From: Cladorhizidae sp. MBARI D1340-BT2 | Taxonomy: Eukaryota > Porifera > Demospongiae > Poecilosclerida > Cladorhizidae | DNA: 64,000 bases | Reading direction: 5' to 3' | Assembly: GCA_028752905.1 (NCBI GenBank) | Contig: JAQNBH010000003.1 | Location: 33,716,222-33,780,221 of the forward strand | Shown: one piece after another, positions 24,011 to 37,589 of the stretch | Layout: the number at the start of each line of letters is the position of its first letter | How positions within the stretch are numbered: the stretch's first letter is position 1 | Notes under the pieces: model-generated | Database searches by the model: none | What the model was told of the DNA's origin: nothing | Seen by the model: only the letters and a program-made list of their open reading frames with translations | Program-made: the position numbers and the translations under genes

Positions 24011-25389
24011 CTACATGTACTCACTGGTGCCATGAACTAACTCAGAGGCAACCACGTGTCTTCCAGACAGACCTACACTGTCACTGGTGGTATGAGCTAA
24101 CTCAGAGGCAACCACATGTCTCCCGTACAGACCTACTCTCTCACTGATGCCATGAGCTAACTCAGAGGCAACCACATGTCTCCTGTACAGACCTACTCAC
24201 TGGTGCCATGAACTAACTCAGAGGCAAACACGTGTCTCCCATACAGACCTACTCTCTCACTGGTGCCATGAGCTAACTTAGAGGCAACCACATGTCTTCC
24301 GTACAGACCTACTCTCTCACGGGTGCCATGAAATAACTCAGAGGCAACCACATGTCTCCCGTACAGACCTACTCTCTCACGGGTGCCATGAGCTAACTCA
24401 GAGGAAACCACATGTCTCCCGTACAGACCTACTCTCTCACTGGTGCCATGAGCTAACTCAGAGGCAACCACATGTCTCCCGTACAGACCTACTCTCTCAC
24501 TGGTGCCATGAGCTAACTCAGAGGCAACCACATGTCTCCAGTACAGACCTACTCTCTCACTGGTGCCAAGAGCTAACTCAGAGGCAAACACATGTCTCCC
24601 GTACAGACCTACTTCTCACTGGTGCCATGAGCTAACTCAGAGGCAACCACATGTCTCCCATACAGACCTACTCTCTCACTGGTCACATGAGCTAACTCAG
24701 AGGCAACCACATGTCTCCCGTACAGACCTACTCTCTCACTGATGCCATGCGCTAACTCAGAGGGAACCTCATGTCTCCCGTAGAGACCTACTCTCTCACT
24801 GGTACCATGGGCTAACTCAGAGGCAACCACATGTCTCCCGTACAGACCTACTCTCTCACTGGTGCCATGAGCTAACTCAGAGGCAACCTCATGTCTCCCG
24901 TACTGACCTACTCCCTCACTGGTGCCATGAGCTAACTCAGAGGCAACCACATGTCTCCCATACAGACATACTCTCTCACTGGTGACATGAGCTAACTCAG
25001 AGGCAACCATATGTCTCCGGTACAGACCTACTCTCTCACTGGTGCCATGAGCTAACTCAGAGGCAACCACATTTCTCCCGCACAGACCTACTCTCCCACT
25101 GGTGCCATGAGCTAACTCGGAGGCAACCACATGTCTCCCATACACAGACCTACTCTCCCACTGGTGCCATGAGCTAACTCAGAGACAACCACATGTCTCC
25201 CGTTCAGACCTATTCTCTCACTGGTGCCATGAGCTAACTCAGAGGCAACCACATGTCTCCCGTACAGACCTACTCTCTCACTGGTACCATGAGCTAACTA
25301 AGAGGCAACCACATGTCTCCTGTACAGACCTACTCTCTCACTGGTGCCATGAGCTAACTCAGAGGCAACCACATGTCTCCTGTACAGAC
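24011..25389. repeat. Block A-D-F-G, 1,379 bp (23 monomers)
   Basis: It carries the same A-to-D deletion as the previous block (182 bp), then D 24193 to F 24609 is 416 bp without E. Length is 23 x 60 minus 1, matching A +2, D -4, F -1 and G +2. It looks like a recombinant of the deleted A-D front with a D-F-G tail of the 13831 type. Confidence 0.87.
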
Positions 25390-27137
25390 CTACATGTACT
25401 CACTGGTGCCATGAACTAACTCAGAGGCAACCACGTGTCTCCCAGACAGACCTACACTGTCACTGGTGCCATGAGCTAACTCAGAGGCAACCACATGTCT
25501 CCCGTACAGACCTACTCTCTCACTGATGCCATGAGCTAACTCAGAGGCAACCACATTTCTCCCGTACAGACCTACTCTCTCACTGGTGCCATGAGCTAAC
25601 TCAGAGGCAACCACATGTCTCCCGCACAGACCTAATCTCCCACTGGTACCATGAGCTAACTCAGAGGCAACCACATGTCTCCCATACAGACCTACTCTCC
25701 CACTGATGCCATGAGCTATGTAACTCAGAGACAACCACATGTCTCCCATTCAGACCTACTCTCTCACTGGTGCCATGAGCTAACTCAGAGGCAACCACAT
25801 GTCTCCCGTACAGACCTACTGTACTCTCTCACTGGTGCCATGAGCTAACTCAGAGGCAACCACATGTCTCCTGTACAGACCTACTCTCTCACTGGTGCCA
25901 TGAGCTAACTCAGAGGCAACCACATGTCTCCTGTACAGACCTACTCTCTCACTGGTGCCATGAGCTAACTCAGAGGCAACCACATGTCTCCTGTACAGAC
26001 CTACTCACTGGTGCCATGAACTAACTCAGAGGCAAACACGTGTCTCCCATACAGACCTACTCTCTCACTGGTGCCATGAGCTAACTTAGAGGCAACCACA
26101 TGTCTTCCGTACAGACCTACTCTCTCACGGGTGCCATGAAATAACTCAGAGGCTACCACATGTCTCCCGTACAGACCTACTCTCTCACTGGTGCCATGAG
26201 CTAACTCAGAGGAAACCACATGTCTCCCGTACAGACCTACTCTCTCACTGGTGCCATGAGCTAACTCAGAGGCAACCACATGTCTCCCGTACAGACCTAC
26301 TCTCTCACTGGTGCCATGAGCTAACTCAGAGGCAACCACATGTCTCCAGTACAGACCTACTCTCTCACTGGTACCAAGAGCTAACTCAGAGGCAAACACA
26401 TGTCTCCCGTACAGATCTACTTCTCACTGGTGCCATGAGCTAACTCAGAGGCAACCACATGTCTCCCATACAGACCTACTCTCTCACTGGTCACATGAGC
26501 TAACTCAGAGGCAACCACATGTCTCCCGTACAGACCTACTCTCTCACTGATGCCATGCGCTAACTCAGAGGGAACCTCATGTCTCCCGTAGAGACCTACT
26601 CTCTCACTGGTACCATGAGCTAACTCAGAGGCAACCACATGTCTCCCGTACAGACCTACTCTCTCACTGGTGCCATGAGCTAACTCAGAGGCAACCTCAT
26701 GTCTCCCGTACTGACCTACTCCCTCACTGGTGCCATGAGCTAACTCAGAGGCAACCACATGTCTCCCATACAGACATACTCTCTCACTGGTGACATGAGT
26801 TAACTCAGAGGCAACCATATGTCTCCGGTACAGACCTACTCTCTCACTGGTGCCATGAGCTAACTCAGAGGCAACCACATTTCTCCCGCACAGACCTACT
26901 CTCCCACTGGTGCCATGAGCTAACTCGGAGGCAACCACATGTCTCCCATACACAGACCTACTCTCCCACTGGTGCCATGAGCTAACTCATAGACAACCAC
27001 ATGTCTCCCGTTCAGACCTATTCTCTCACTGGTGCCATGAGCTAACTCAGAGGCAACCACATGTCTCCCGTACAGACCTACTCTCTCACTGGTGCCATGA
27101 GCTAACTCAGAGGCAACCACATGTCTCCTGTACAGAC
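25390..27137. repeat. Block A-B-C-D-F-G, 1,748 bp
   Basis: Same total length as the block at 13831 but internally different: A to D is 611 bp (one extra CTCCTGTACAG monomer near 25870-25990) and G to A is 185 bp (one monomer fewer, the TAAGAGG copy lost). D through G matches the preceding block at an offset of 1,808 bp. Confidence 0.88.
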
Positions 27138-30100
27138 CTACATGTACTCACTGGTGCCATGAAATAACTCAGAGGCAACCACGTGTCTCCCAGACAGACC
27201 TACACTGTCACTGGTGCCATGAGCTAACTCAGAGGCAACCACATGTCTCCCGTACAGACCTACTCTCTCACTGATGCCATGAGCTAACTCAGAGTCAACT
27301 ACATTTCTCCCGTACAGACCTACTCTCTCACTGGTGCCATGAGCTAACTCAGAGGCAACCACATGTCTCCCGCACAGACCTAATCTCCCACTGGTACCAT
27401 GAGCTAACTCAGAGGTAACCACATGTCTCCCATACAGACCTACTCTCCCACTGATGCCATGAGCTATGTAACTCAGAGACAACCACATGTCTCCCGTTCA
27501 GACCTACTCTCTCACTGGTGCCATGAGCTAACTCAGAGGCAACCACATGTCTCCCGTACAGACCTACTGTACTCTCTCACTGGTGCCATGAGCTAACTCA
27601 GAGGCAACCACATGTCTTCTGTACAGACCTACTCTCTCACTGGTGCCATGAGCTAACTCAGAGGCAACCACATGTCTCCTGTACAGACCTACTCACTGGT
27701 GACATGAACTAACTCAGAGGCAAACACGTGTCTCCCATACAGACCTACTCTCTCACTGGTGCCATGAGCTAACTTAGAGGCAACCACATGTCTTCCGTAC
27801 AGACCTACTCTCTCACGGGTGCCATGAAATAACTCAGAGGCAACCACATGTCTCCCGTACAGACCTACTCTCTCACTGGTGCCATGAGCTAACTCAGAGG
27901 AAACCACATGTCTCCCGTACAGACCTACTCTCTCACTGGTGCCATGAGCTAACTCAGAGGCAACCACATGTCTCCCTTACAGACCTACTCTCTCACTGGT
28001 GCCATGAGCTAACTCAGAGGCAACCACATGTCTCCCGTACAGACCTACTCTCTCACTGGTGCCATGAGCTAACTCAGAGGCAACCACATGTCTCCCGTAC
28101 AGACCTACTCTCTCACTGGTGCCATGAGCTAACTCAGAGGCAACCAAATGTCTCCGGTACAGACCTACTCTCTCACTGGTGCCATGAGCTAACTCAGAGG
28201 CAACCACATGTCTCCCGTACAGACCTACTCTCTCACTGGTGCCATGAGCTAACTCAGAGGCAACCACATGTCTCCCGTACAGACCTACTCTCTCACTGGT
28301 GCCATGAGCTAACTCAGAGGCAATCACATGTCTCCCGTACAGACCTACTCTCTCACTGGTGCCATGCGCTAACTCAGATGCAAACACATGTCTCCCGTAC
28401 AGACCTACTCTCTCACTGGTGCCATGAGCTAACTCAGAGGCAACCACATGTCTCCCGTACAGAACTGCTCTCTCACTGGTGCCATGAGCTAACTCAGAGG
28501 CAACCACATGTCTCCCGTACAGACCTACTCTCTCACTGGTTCCATGCGTTAACTCAGAGGCAACCACATGTCTCCAGTAAAGACCTATGTACTCTCACAC
28601 TGGTGCCATGAGCTAACTCAGAGGCAACCACATGTCTCCCGTACATACCTACTCTCTCACTGGTGCCATGAGCTAACTCAGAAGCAACCACATGTCTCCT
28701 GTACAGACCTACTCTCTCACTGGTGCCATGAGCTAACTCAGAGGCAACCACATGTCTCCCGTACAGACCTACTCTCTCACTGATGCCATGAGCTAACTCA
28801 GAGGCAACCACATTTCTCCCGTTCAGACCTACTCTCTCACTGGTGCCATGAGCTAACTCAGAGGCAACCACATGTCTCCCGCACAGACCTAATCTCCCAC
28901 TGGTACCATGAGCTAACTCAGAGGCAACCACATGTCTCCCATACAGACCTACTCTCCCACTGATGCCATGAGCTATGTAACTCAGAGACAACCACATGTC
29001 TCCCGTTCAGACCTACTCTCTCACTGGTGCCATGAGCTAACTCAGAGGCAACCACATGTCTCCCGTACAGACCTACTGTACTCTCTCACTGGTGCCATGA
29101 GCTAACTCAGAGGCAACCACATGTCTCCTGTACAGACCTACTCTCTCACTGGTGCCATGAGCTAACTCAGAGGCAACCACATGTCTCCTGTACAGACCTA
29201 CTCACTGGTGCCATGAACTAACTCAGAGGCAAACACGTGTCTCCCATACAGACCTACTCTCTCACTGGTGCCATGAGCTAACTTAGAGGCAACCACATGT
29301 CTTCCGTACAGACCTACTCTCTCACGGGTGCCATGAAATAACTCAGAGGCAACCACATGTCTCCCGTACAGACCTACTCTCTCACTGGTGCCATGAGCTA
29401 ACTCAGAGGAAACCACATGTCTCCCGTACAGACCTACTCTCTCACTGGTGCCATGAGCTAACTCAGAGGCAACCACATGTCTCCCATACAGACCTACTCT
29501 CTCACTGGTGCCATGAGCTAACTCAGAGGCAACCACATGTCTCCCGTACAGACCTACTATCTCACTGGTGCCATGAGCTAACTCAGAGGCAACCACATGT
29601 CTCCCGTACAGACCTACTCTCTCACTGGTGCCATGAGCTAACTCAGAGGCAACCAAATGTCTCCGGTACAGACCTACTCTCTCACTGGTGCCATGAGCTA
29701 ACTCAGAGGCAACCACATGTCTCCCGTACAGACCTACTCTCTCACTGGTGCCATGAGCTAACTCAGAGGCAACCACATGTCTCCCGTACAGACCTACTCT
29801 CTCACTGGTGCCATGAGCTAACTCAGAGGCAACCACATGTCTCCCGTACAGACCTACTCTCTCACTGGTGCCATGCGCTAACTCAGATGCAAACACATGT
29901 CTCCCGTACAGACCTACTCTCTCACTGGTGCCATGAGCTAACTCAGAGGCAACCACATGTCTACCGTACAGAACTGCTCTCTCACTGGTGCCATGAGCTA
30001 ACTCAGAGGCAACCACATGTCTCCCGTACAGACCTACTCTCTCACTGGTGCCATGCGTTAACTCAGAGGCAACCACATGTCTCCAGTAAAGACCTATGTA

Positions 30101-30277
30101 CTCTCACACTGGTGCCATGAGCTAACTCAGAGGCAACCACATGTCTCCCGTACATATCTACTCTCTCACTGGTGCCATGAGCTAACTCAGAAGCAACCAC
30201 ATGTCTCCTGTACAGACCTACTCTCTCACTGGTGCCATGAGCTAACTCAGAGGCAACCACATGTCTCCTGTACAGAC
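27138..30277. repeat. Tandem 3,140-bp unit, copy 1 (A-BCDE-BCDE, 52 monomers)
   Basis: A 27138, D 27689, E 28568, second B and C, D 29198, E 30077. Length is 52 x 60 plus 20. The D-E runs (879 bp each) are themselves duplicated inside the unit, with the second B-C-D-E series starting directly after E without an A. A private CCCTTACAG near 27973 and AGAGTCAACTACATTTC near 27292 recur in copy 2. Confidence 0.9.
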
Positions 30278-33200
30278 CTATATGTACTCACTGGTGCCAT
30301 GAACTAACTCAGAGGCAACCACGTGTCTCCCAGACAGACCTACACTGTCACTGGTGCCATGAGCTAACTCAGAGGCAACCACATGTCTCCCGTACAGACC
30401 TACTCTCTCACTGATGCCATGAGCTAACTCAGAGTCAACTACATTTCTCCCGTACAGACCTACTCTCTCACTGGTGCCATGAGCTAACTCAGAGGCAACC
30501 ACATGTCTCCCGCACAGACCTAATCTCCCACTGGTACCATGAGCTAACTCAGAGGTAACCACATGTCTCCCATACAGACCTACTCTCCCACTGATGCCAT
30601 GAGCTATGTAACTCAGAGACAACCACATGTCTCCCGTTCAGACCTACTCTCTCACTGGTGCCATGAGCTAACTCAGAGGCAACCACATGTCTCCCGTACA
30701 GACCTACTGTACTCTCTCACTGGTGCCATGAGCTAACTCAGAGGCAACCACATGTCTTCTGTACAGACCTACTCTCTCACTGGTGCCATGAGCTAACTCA
30801 GAGGCAACCACATGTCTCCTGTACAGACCTACTCACTGGTGACATGAACTAACTCAGAGGCAAACACGTGTCTCCCATACAGACCTACTCTCTCACTGGT
30901 GCCATGAGCTAACTTAGAGGCAACCACATGTCTTCCGTACAGACCTACTCTCTCACGGGTGCCATGAAATAACTCAGAGGCAACCACATGTCTCCCGTAC
31001 AGACCTACTCTCTCACTGGTGCCATGAGCTAACTCAGAGGAAACCACATGTCTCCCGTACAGACCTACTCTCTCACTGGTGCCATGAGCTAACTCAGAGG
31101 CAACCACATGTCTCCCTTACAGACCTACTCTCTCACTGGTGCCATGAGCTAACTCAGAGGCAACCACATGTCTCCCGTACAGACCTACTCTCTCACTGGT
31201 GCCATGAGCTAACTCAGAGGCAACCACATGTCTCCCGTACAGACCTACTCTCTCACTGGTGCCATGAGCTAACTCAGAGGCAACCAAATGTCTCCGGTAC
31301 AGACCTACTCTCTCACTGGTGCCATGAGCTAACTCAGAGGCAACCACATGTCTCCCGTACAGACCTACTCTCTCACTGGTGCCATGAGCTAACTCAGAGG
31401 CAACCACATGTCTCCCGTACAGACCTACTCTCTCACTGGTGCCATGAGCTAACTCAGAGGCAATCACATGTCTCCCGTACAGACCTACTCTCTCACTGGT
31501 GCCATGCGCTAACTCAGATGCAAACACATGTCTCCCGTACAGACCTACTCTCTCACTGGTGCCATGAGCTAACTCAGAGGCAACCACATGTCTCCCGTAC
31601 AGAACTGCTCTCTCACTGGTGCCATGAGCTAACTCAGAGGCAACCACATGTCTCCCGTACAGACCTACTCTCTCACTGGTTCCATGCGTTAACTCAGAGG
31701 CAACCACATGTCTCCAGTAAAGACCTATGTACTCTCACACTGGTGCCATGAGCTAACTCAGAGGCAACCACATGTCTCCCGTACATACCTACTCTCTCAC
31801 TGGTGCCATGAGCTAACTCAGAAGCAACCACATGTCTCCTGTACAGACCTACTCTCTCACTGGTGCCATGAGCTAACTCAGAGGCAACCACATGTCTCCC
31901 GTACAGACCTACTCTCTCACTGATGCCATGAGCTAACTCAGAGGCAACCACATTTCTCCCGTTCAGACCTACTCTCTCACTGGTGCCATGAGCTAACTCA
32001 GAGGCAACCACATGTCTCCCGCACAGACCTAATCTCCCACTGGTACCATGAGCTAACTCAGAGGCAACCACATGTCTCCCATACAGACCTACTCTCCCAC
32101 TGATGCCATGAGCTATGTAACTCAGAGACAACCACATGTCTCCCGTTCAGACCTACTCTCTCACTGGTGCCATGAGCTAACTCAGAGGCAACCACATGTC
32201 TCCCGTACAGACCTACTGTACTCTCTCACTGGTGCCATGAGCTAACTCAGAGGCAACCACATGTCTCCTGTACAGACCTACTCTCTCACTGGTGCCATGA
32301 GCTAACTCAGAGGCAACCACATGTCTCCTGTACAGACCTACTCACTGGTGCCATGAACTAACTCAGAGGCAAACACGTGTCTCCCATACAGACCTACTCT
32401 CTCACTGGTGCCATGAGCTAACTTAGAGGCAACCACATGTCTTCCGTACAGACCTACTCTCTCACGGGTGCCATGAAATAACTCAGAGGCAACCACATGT
32501 CTCCCGTACAGACCTACTCTCTCACTGGTGCCATGAGCTAACTCAGAGGAAACCACATGTCTCCCGTACAGACCTACTCTCTCACTGGTGCCATGAGCTA
32601 ACTCAGAGGCAACCACATGTCTCCCATACAGACCTACTCTCTCACTGGTGCCATGAGCTAACTCAGAGGCAACCACATGTCTCCCGTACAGACCTACTAT
32701 CTCACTGGTGCCATGAGCTAACTCAGAGGCAACCACATGTCTCCCGTACAGACCTACTCTCTCACTGGTGCCATGAGCTAACTCAGAGGCAACCAAATGT
32801 CTCCGGTACAGACCTACTCTCTCACTGGTGCCATGAGCTAACTCAGAGGCAACCACATGTCTCCCGTACAGACCTACTCTCTCACTGGTGCCATGAGCTA
32901 ACTCAGAGGCAACCACATGTCTCCCGTACAGACCTACTCTCTCACTGGTGCCATGAGCTAACTCAGAGGCAACCACATGTCTCCCGTACAGACCTACTCT
33001 CTCACTGGTGCCATGCGCTAACTCAGATGCAAACACATGTCTCCCGTACAGACCTACTCTCTCACTGGTGCCATGAGCTAACTCAGAGGCAACCACATGT
33101 CTACCGTACAGAACTGCTCTCTCACTGGTGCCATGAGCTAACTCAGAGGCAACCACATGTCTCCCGTACAGACCTACTCTCTCACTGGTGCCATGCGTTA

Positions 33201-33417
33201 ACTCAGAGGCAACCACATGTCTCCAGTAAAGACCTATGTACTCTCACACTGGTGCCATGAGCTAACTCAGAGGCAACCACATGTCTCCCGTACATATCTA
33301 CTCTCTCACTGGTGCCATGAGCTAACTCAGAAGCAACCACATGTCTCCTGTACAGACCTACTCTCTCACTGGTGCCATGAGCTAACTCAGAGGCAACCAC
33401 ATGTCTCCTGTACAGAC
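30278..33417. repeat. Tandem 3,140-bp unit, copy 2
   Basis: All landmarks of copy 1 recur at an offset of exactly 3,140 bp (D 30829, E 31708, D 32338, E 33217), as do private variants such as CCCTTACAG near 31113 and TCTACCGTACAG near 33103. The differences I noticed are at the start, CATGTACTC against TATGTACTC and GAAATAAC against GAACTAAC. The duplication is therefore very recent or actively homogenised. Confidence 0.9.
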
Positions 33418-34566
33418 CTATATGTACTCACTGGTGCCATGAACTAACTCAGAGGCAACCACGTGTCTCCCAGACAGACCTACACTGTCACTGGTGCCAT
33501 GAGCTAACTCAGAGGCAACCACATGTCTCCCGTACAGACCTACTCTCTCACTGATGCCATGAGCTAACTCAGAGGCAACCACATTTCTCCCGTACAGACC
33601 TACTCTCTCACTGGTGCCATGAGCTAACTCAGAGGCAACCACATGTCTCCCACAGAGACCTAATCTCCCACTGGTACCATGAGCTAACTCAGAGGCAACC
33701 ACATGTCTCCCATACAGACCTACTCTCCCACTGATGCCATGAGCTATGTAACTCAGAGACAACCACATGTCTCCATTTCAGACCTACTCTCTCACTGGTG
33801 CCATGAGCTAACTCAGAGGCAACCACATGTCTCCCGTACAGACCTACTGTACTCTCTCACTGGTGCCATGAGCTAACTCAGAGGCAACCACATGTCTCCT
33901 GTACAGACCTACTCTCTCACTGGTGCCATGAGCTAACTCAGAGGCAACCACATGTCTCCTGTACAGACCTACTCACTGGTGCCATGAACTAACTCAGAGG
34001 CAAACACGTGTCTCCCATACAGACCTACTCTCTCACTGGTGCCATGAGCTAACTTAGAGGCAACCACATGTCTTCCGTACAGACCTACTCTCTCACGGGT
34101 GCCATGAAATAACTCAGAGGCAACCACATGTCTCCCGTACAGACCTACTCTCTCACTGGTGCCATGAGCTAACTCAGAGGAAACCACATGTCTCCCGTAC
34201 AGACCTACTCTCTTACTGGTGCCATGAGTTAACTCAGAGGCAAACACATGTCTCCCGTACAGACCTACTCTCTCACTGGTGCCATGAGCTAACTCAGAGG
34301 CAACCACATGTCTCCCATACACAGACCTACTCTCCCACTGGTGCCATGAGCTAACTCAGAGACAACCACATGTCTCCCGTTCAGACCTATTCTCTCACTG
34401 GTGCCATGAGCTAACTCAGAGGCAACCACATGTCTCCCGTACAGACCTACTGTCTCACTGGTGCCATGAGCTAACTAAGAGGCAACCACATGTCTCCTGT
34501 ACAGACCTACTCTCTCACTGGTGCCATGAGCTAACTCAGAGGCAACCACATATCTCCTGTACAGAC
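33418..34566. repeat. HOR copy 1, sub-block 1: A-B-C-D-G, 1,149 bp
   Basis: Start of the regular 4-kb-class higher-order domain. D 33969, followed by monomers with CTCTTACTGG and ATGAGTTAACTC that recur in every later copy of this sub-block (39100, 43284, 47704, 52123). A private CTCCATTTCAG lies near 33770. Confidence 0.9.
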
Positions 34567-35837
34567 CTACATGTACTCACTGGTGCCATGAACTAACTCA
34601 GAGGCAACCACGTGTCTCCCAGACAGACCTACACTGTCACTGGTGCCATGAGCTAACTCAGAGGCAACCACATGTCTCCCGTACAGACCTACTCTCTCAC
34701 TGATGCCATGAGCTAACTCAGAGGCAACCACATTTCTCCCGTACAGACCTACTCTCTCACTGGTGCCATGAGCTAACTCAGAGGCAACCACATGTCTCCC
34801 GCACAGACCTAATCTCCCACTGGTACCATGAGCTAACTCAGAGGCAACCACATGTCTCCCATACAGACCTACTCTCCCACTGATGCCATGAGCTATGTAA
34901 CTCAGAGATAACCACATGTCTCCCGTTCAGACCTACTCTCTCACTGGTGCCATGAGCTAACTCAGAGGCAACCACATGTCTCCCGTACAGACCTACTGTA
35001 CTCTCTCACTGGTGCCATGAACTAACTCAGAGGCAACCACATGTCTCCTGTACAGACCTACTCTCTCACTGGTGCCATGAGCTAACTCAGAGGCAACCAC
35101 ATGTCTCCTGTACAGACCTACTCACTGGTGCCATGAACTAACTCAGAGGCAAACACGTGTCTCACATACAGACCTACTCTCTCACTGGTGCCATGAGCTA
35201 ACCTAGAGGCAACCACATGTCTTCCGTACAGACCTACTCTCTCACGGGTGCCATGAAATAACTCAGAGGCAACCACATGTCACCCGTACATACCTACTCT
35301 CTCACTGGTGCCATGAGCTAACTCAGAGGAAACCACATGTCTCCCATACAGACCTACTCTCTCACTGGTGTCATGAGCTAACTCAGAGGCAACCACATGT
35401 CTCCCGTACAGACCTACTCTCTCACTGGTGCCATGCGCTAACTCAGATGCAAACACATGTCTCCCGTACAGACCTACTCTCTCACTGGTGCCATGAGCTA
35501 ACTCAGAGGCAACCACATGTCTCCCGTACAGAACTGCTCTCTCACTGGTGCCATGAGCTAACTCAGAGGCAACCACATGTCTCCCGTACAGACCTACTCT
35601 CTCACTGGTGCCATGCGTTAACTCAGAGGCAACCACATGTCTCCAGTAAAGACCTATGTACTCTCACACTTGTGCCATGAGCTAACTCAGAGGCAACCAC
35701 ATGTCTCCCGTACATACCTACTCTCTCACTGGTGCCATGAGCTAACTCAGAAGCAACCACATGTCTCCTGTACAGACCTACTCTCTCACTGGTGCCATGA
35801 GCTAACTCAGAGGCAACCACATGTCTCCTGTACAGAC
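34567..35837. repeat. HOR copy 1, sub-block 2: A-B-C-D-E, 1,271 bp (21 monomers)
   Basis: D 35118, E 35637. D to E is 519 bp, six monomers shorter than the usual 879. Diagnostic bases are CTCACATACAG near 35160, CTAACCTAGAGG, GGTGTCATGAG and CACACTTGTGCC after E. The same sub-block recurs at 40249, 44433 and 48853. Confidence 0.9.
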
Positions 35838-37347
35838 CTACATGTACTCACTGGTGCCATGAACTAACTCAGAGGCAACCACGTGTCTCCCAGACAGACC
35901 TACACTGTCACTGGTGCCATGAGCTAACTCAGAGGCAACCACATGTCTCTCATACAGACCTACTCTCTCACTGATGCCATGAGCTAACTCAGAGGCAACC
36001 ACATTTCTCCCGTACAGACCTACTCTCTCACTGGTGCCATGAGCTAACTCAGAGGCAACCACATGTCTCCCGCACAGACCTAATCTCCCACTGGTACCAT
36101 GAGCTAACTCAGAGGCAACCACATGTCTCCCATACAGACCTACTCTCTCACTGGTGCCATGAGCTAACTCAGAGGCAACCACATGTCTCCCGCACAGACC
36201 TAATCTCCCACTGGTACCATGAGCTAACTCAGAGGCAACCACATGTCTCCCATACAGACCTAATCTCCCACTGATGCCATGAGCTATGTAACTCAGAGAC
36301 AACCACATGTCTCCCGTTCAGACCTACTCTCTCACTGGTGCCATGAGCTAACTCAGAGGCAACCACATGTCTCCCGTACAGACCTACTCTCTCACGGGTG
36401 CCATGAAATAACTCAGAGGCAACCACATGTCTCCCGTACAGACCTACTCTCTCACTGGTGCCATGAGCTAACTCAGAGGAAACCACATGTCTCCCGTACA
36501 GACCTACTCTCTCACTGGTGCCATGAGCTAACTCAGAGGCAACCACATGTCTCCCATACAGACCTACTCTCTCACTGGTGCCATGAGCTAACTCAGAGGC
36601 AACCACATGTCTCCCGCACAGACCTACTATCTCACTGGTGCCATGAGCTAACTCAGAGGCAACCACATGTCTCCCGTACAGACCTACTCTCTCACTGGTG
36701 CCATGAGCTAACTCAGAGGCAACCAAATGTCTCCGGTACAGACCTACTCTCTCACTGGTGCCATGAGCTAACTCAGAGGCAACCACATGTCTCCCGTACA
36801 GACCTACTCTCTCACTGGTGCCATGAGCTAACTCAGAGGCAACCACATGTCTCCCGTACAGACCTACTCTCTCACTGGTGCCATGAGCTAACTCAGAGGC
36901 AACCACATGTCTCCCGTACAGACCTACTCTCTCACTGGTGCCATGCGCTAACTCAGATGCAAACACATGTCTCCCGTACAGACCTACTCTCTCACTGGTG
37001 CCATGAGCTAACTCAGAGGCAACCACATGTCTACCGTACAGAACTGCTCTCTCACTGGTGCCATGAGCTAACTCAGAGGCAACCACATGTCTCCCGTACA
37101 GACCTACTCTCTCACTGGTGCCATGCGTTAACTCAGAGGCAACCACATGTCTCCAGTAAAGACCTATGTACTCTCACACTGGTGCCATGAGCTAACTCAG
37201 AGGCAACCACATGTCTCCCGTACATATCTACTCTCTCACTGGTGCCATGAGCTAACTCAGAAGCAACCACATGTCTCCTGTACAGACCTACTCTCTCACT
37301 GGTGCCATGAGCTAACTCAGAGGCAACCACATGTCTCCTGTACAGAC
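35838..37347. repeat. HOR copy 1, sub-block 3a: A-B-E, 1,510 bp (25 monomers)
   Basis: The A-to-B run holds a two-monomer (120-bp) duplication, GTCTCCCGCACAG then GTCTCCCATACAG. After B the sequence passes directly into the CACGGGTGCC monomer that normally follows D, so C and D are missing. This is first copy of a 1,752-bp duplicated segment (35838-37589 and 37590-39341). Confidence 0.88.
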
Positions 37348-37589
37348 CTATATGTACTCACTGGTACCATGAACTAACTCAGAGGCAACCACGTGTCTCC
37401 CAGACAGACCTACACTGTCACTGGTGCCATGAGCTAACTCAGAGGCAACCACATGTCTCCCGTACAGACCTACTCTCTCACTGATGCCATGAGCTAACTC
37501 AGAGGCAACCACATTTCTCCCGTACAGACCTACTCTCTCACTGGTGCCATGAGCTAACTCAGAGGCAACCACATGTCTCCTGTACAGAC
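37348..37589. repeat. Truncated block, A only, 242 bp (4 monomers)
   Basis: A at 37348 is followed by three normal A-run monomers, and then at about 37570-37590 by CTCCTGTACAGACCTACATG, the start of another A. The shortest A-to-A interval of the array, it marks the junction of the 1,752-bp duplication (1,510 + 242). It has a private CTGGTACCATGAAC. Confidence 0.89.

Noticed and set aside
27138..33417. Assembly error as the explanation of the near-identical tandem units
   Set aside because: Not excluded, but the copies differ at a few bases near the start (CATG/TATG, GAAATAAC/GAACTAAC) and such duplications are common in satellites, so I report it as a real feature pending read evidence.
36229..37190. 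Long open reading frames (up to about 312 codons) on both strands that look like a repeat-protein gene family
   Set aside because: They arise in every part of the array because the 60-bp monomer has no stop in one frame per strand. They overlap on opposite strands, mostly start at GTG on the - strand, and are broken wherever a 56-, 59-, 62-, 64- or 65-bp monomer occurs. No signal peptide, unique N-terminus or splice context is seen.
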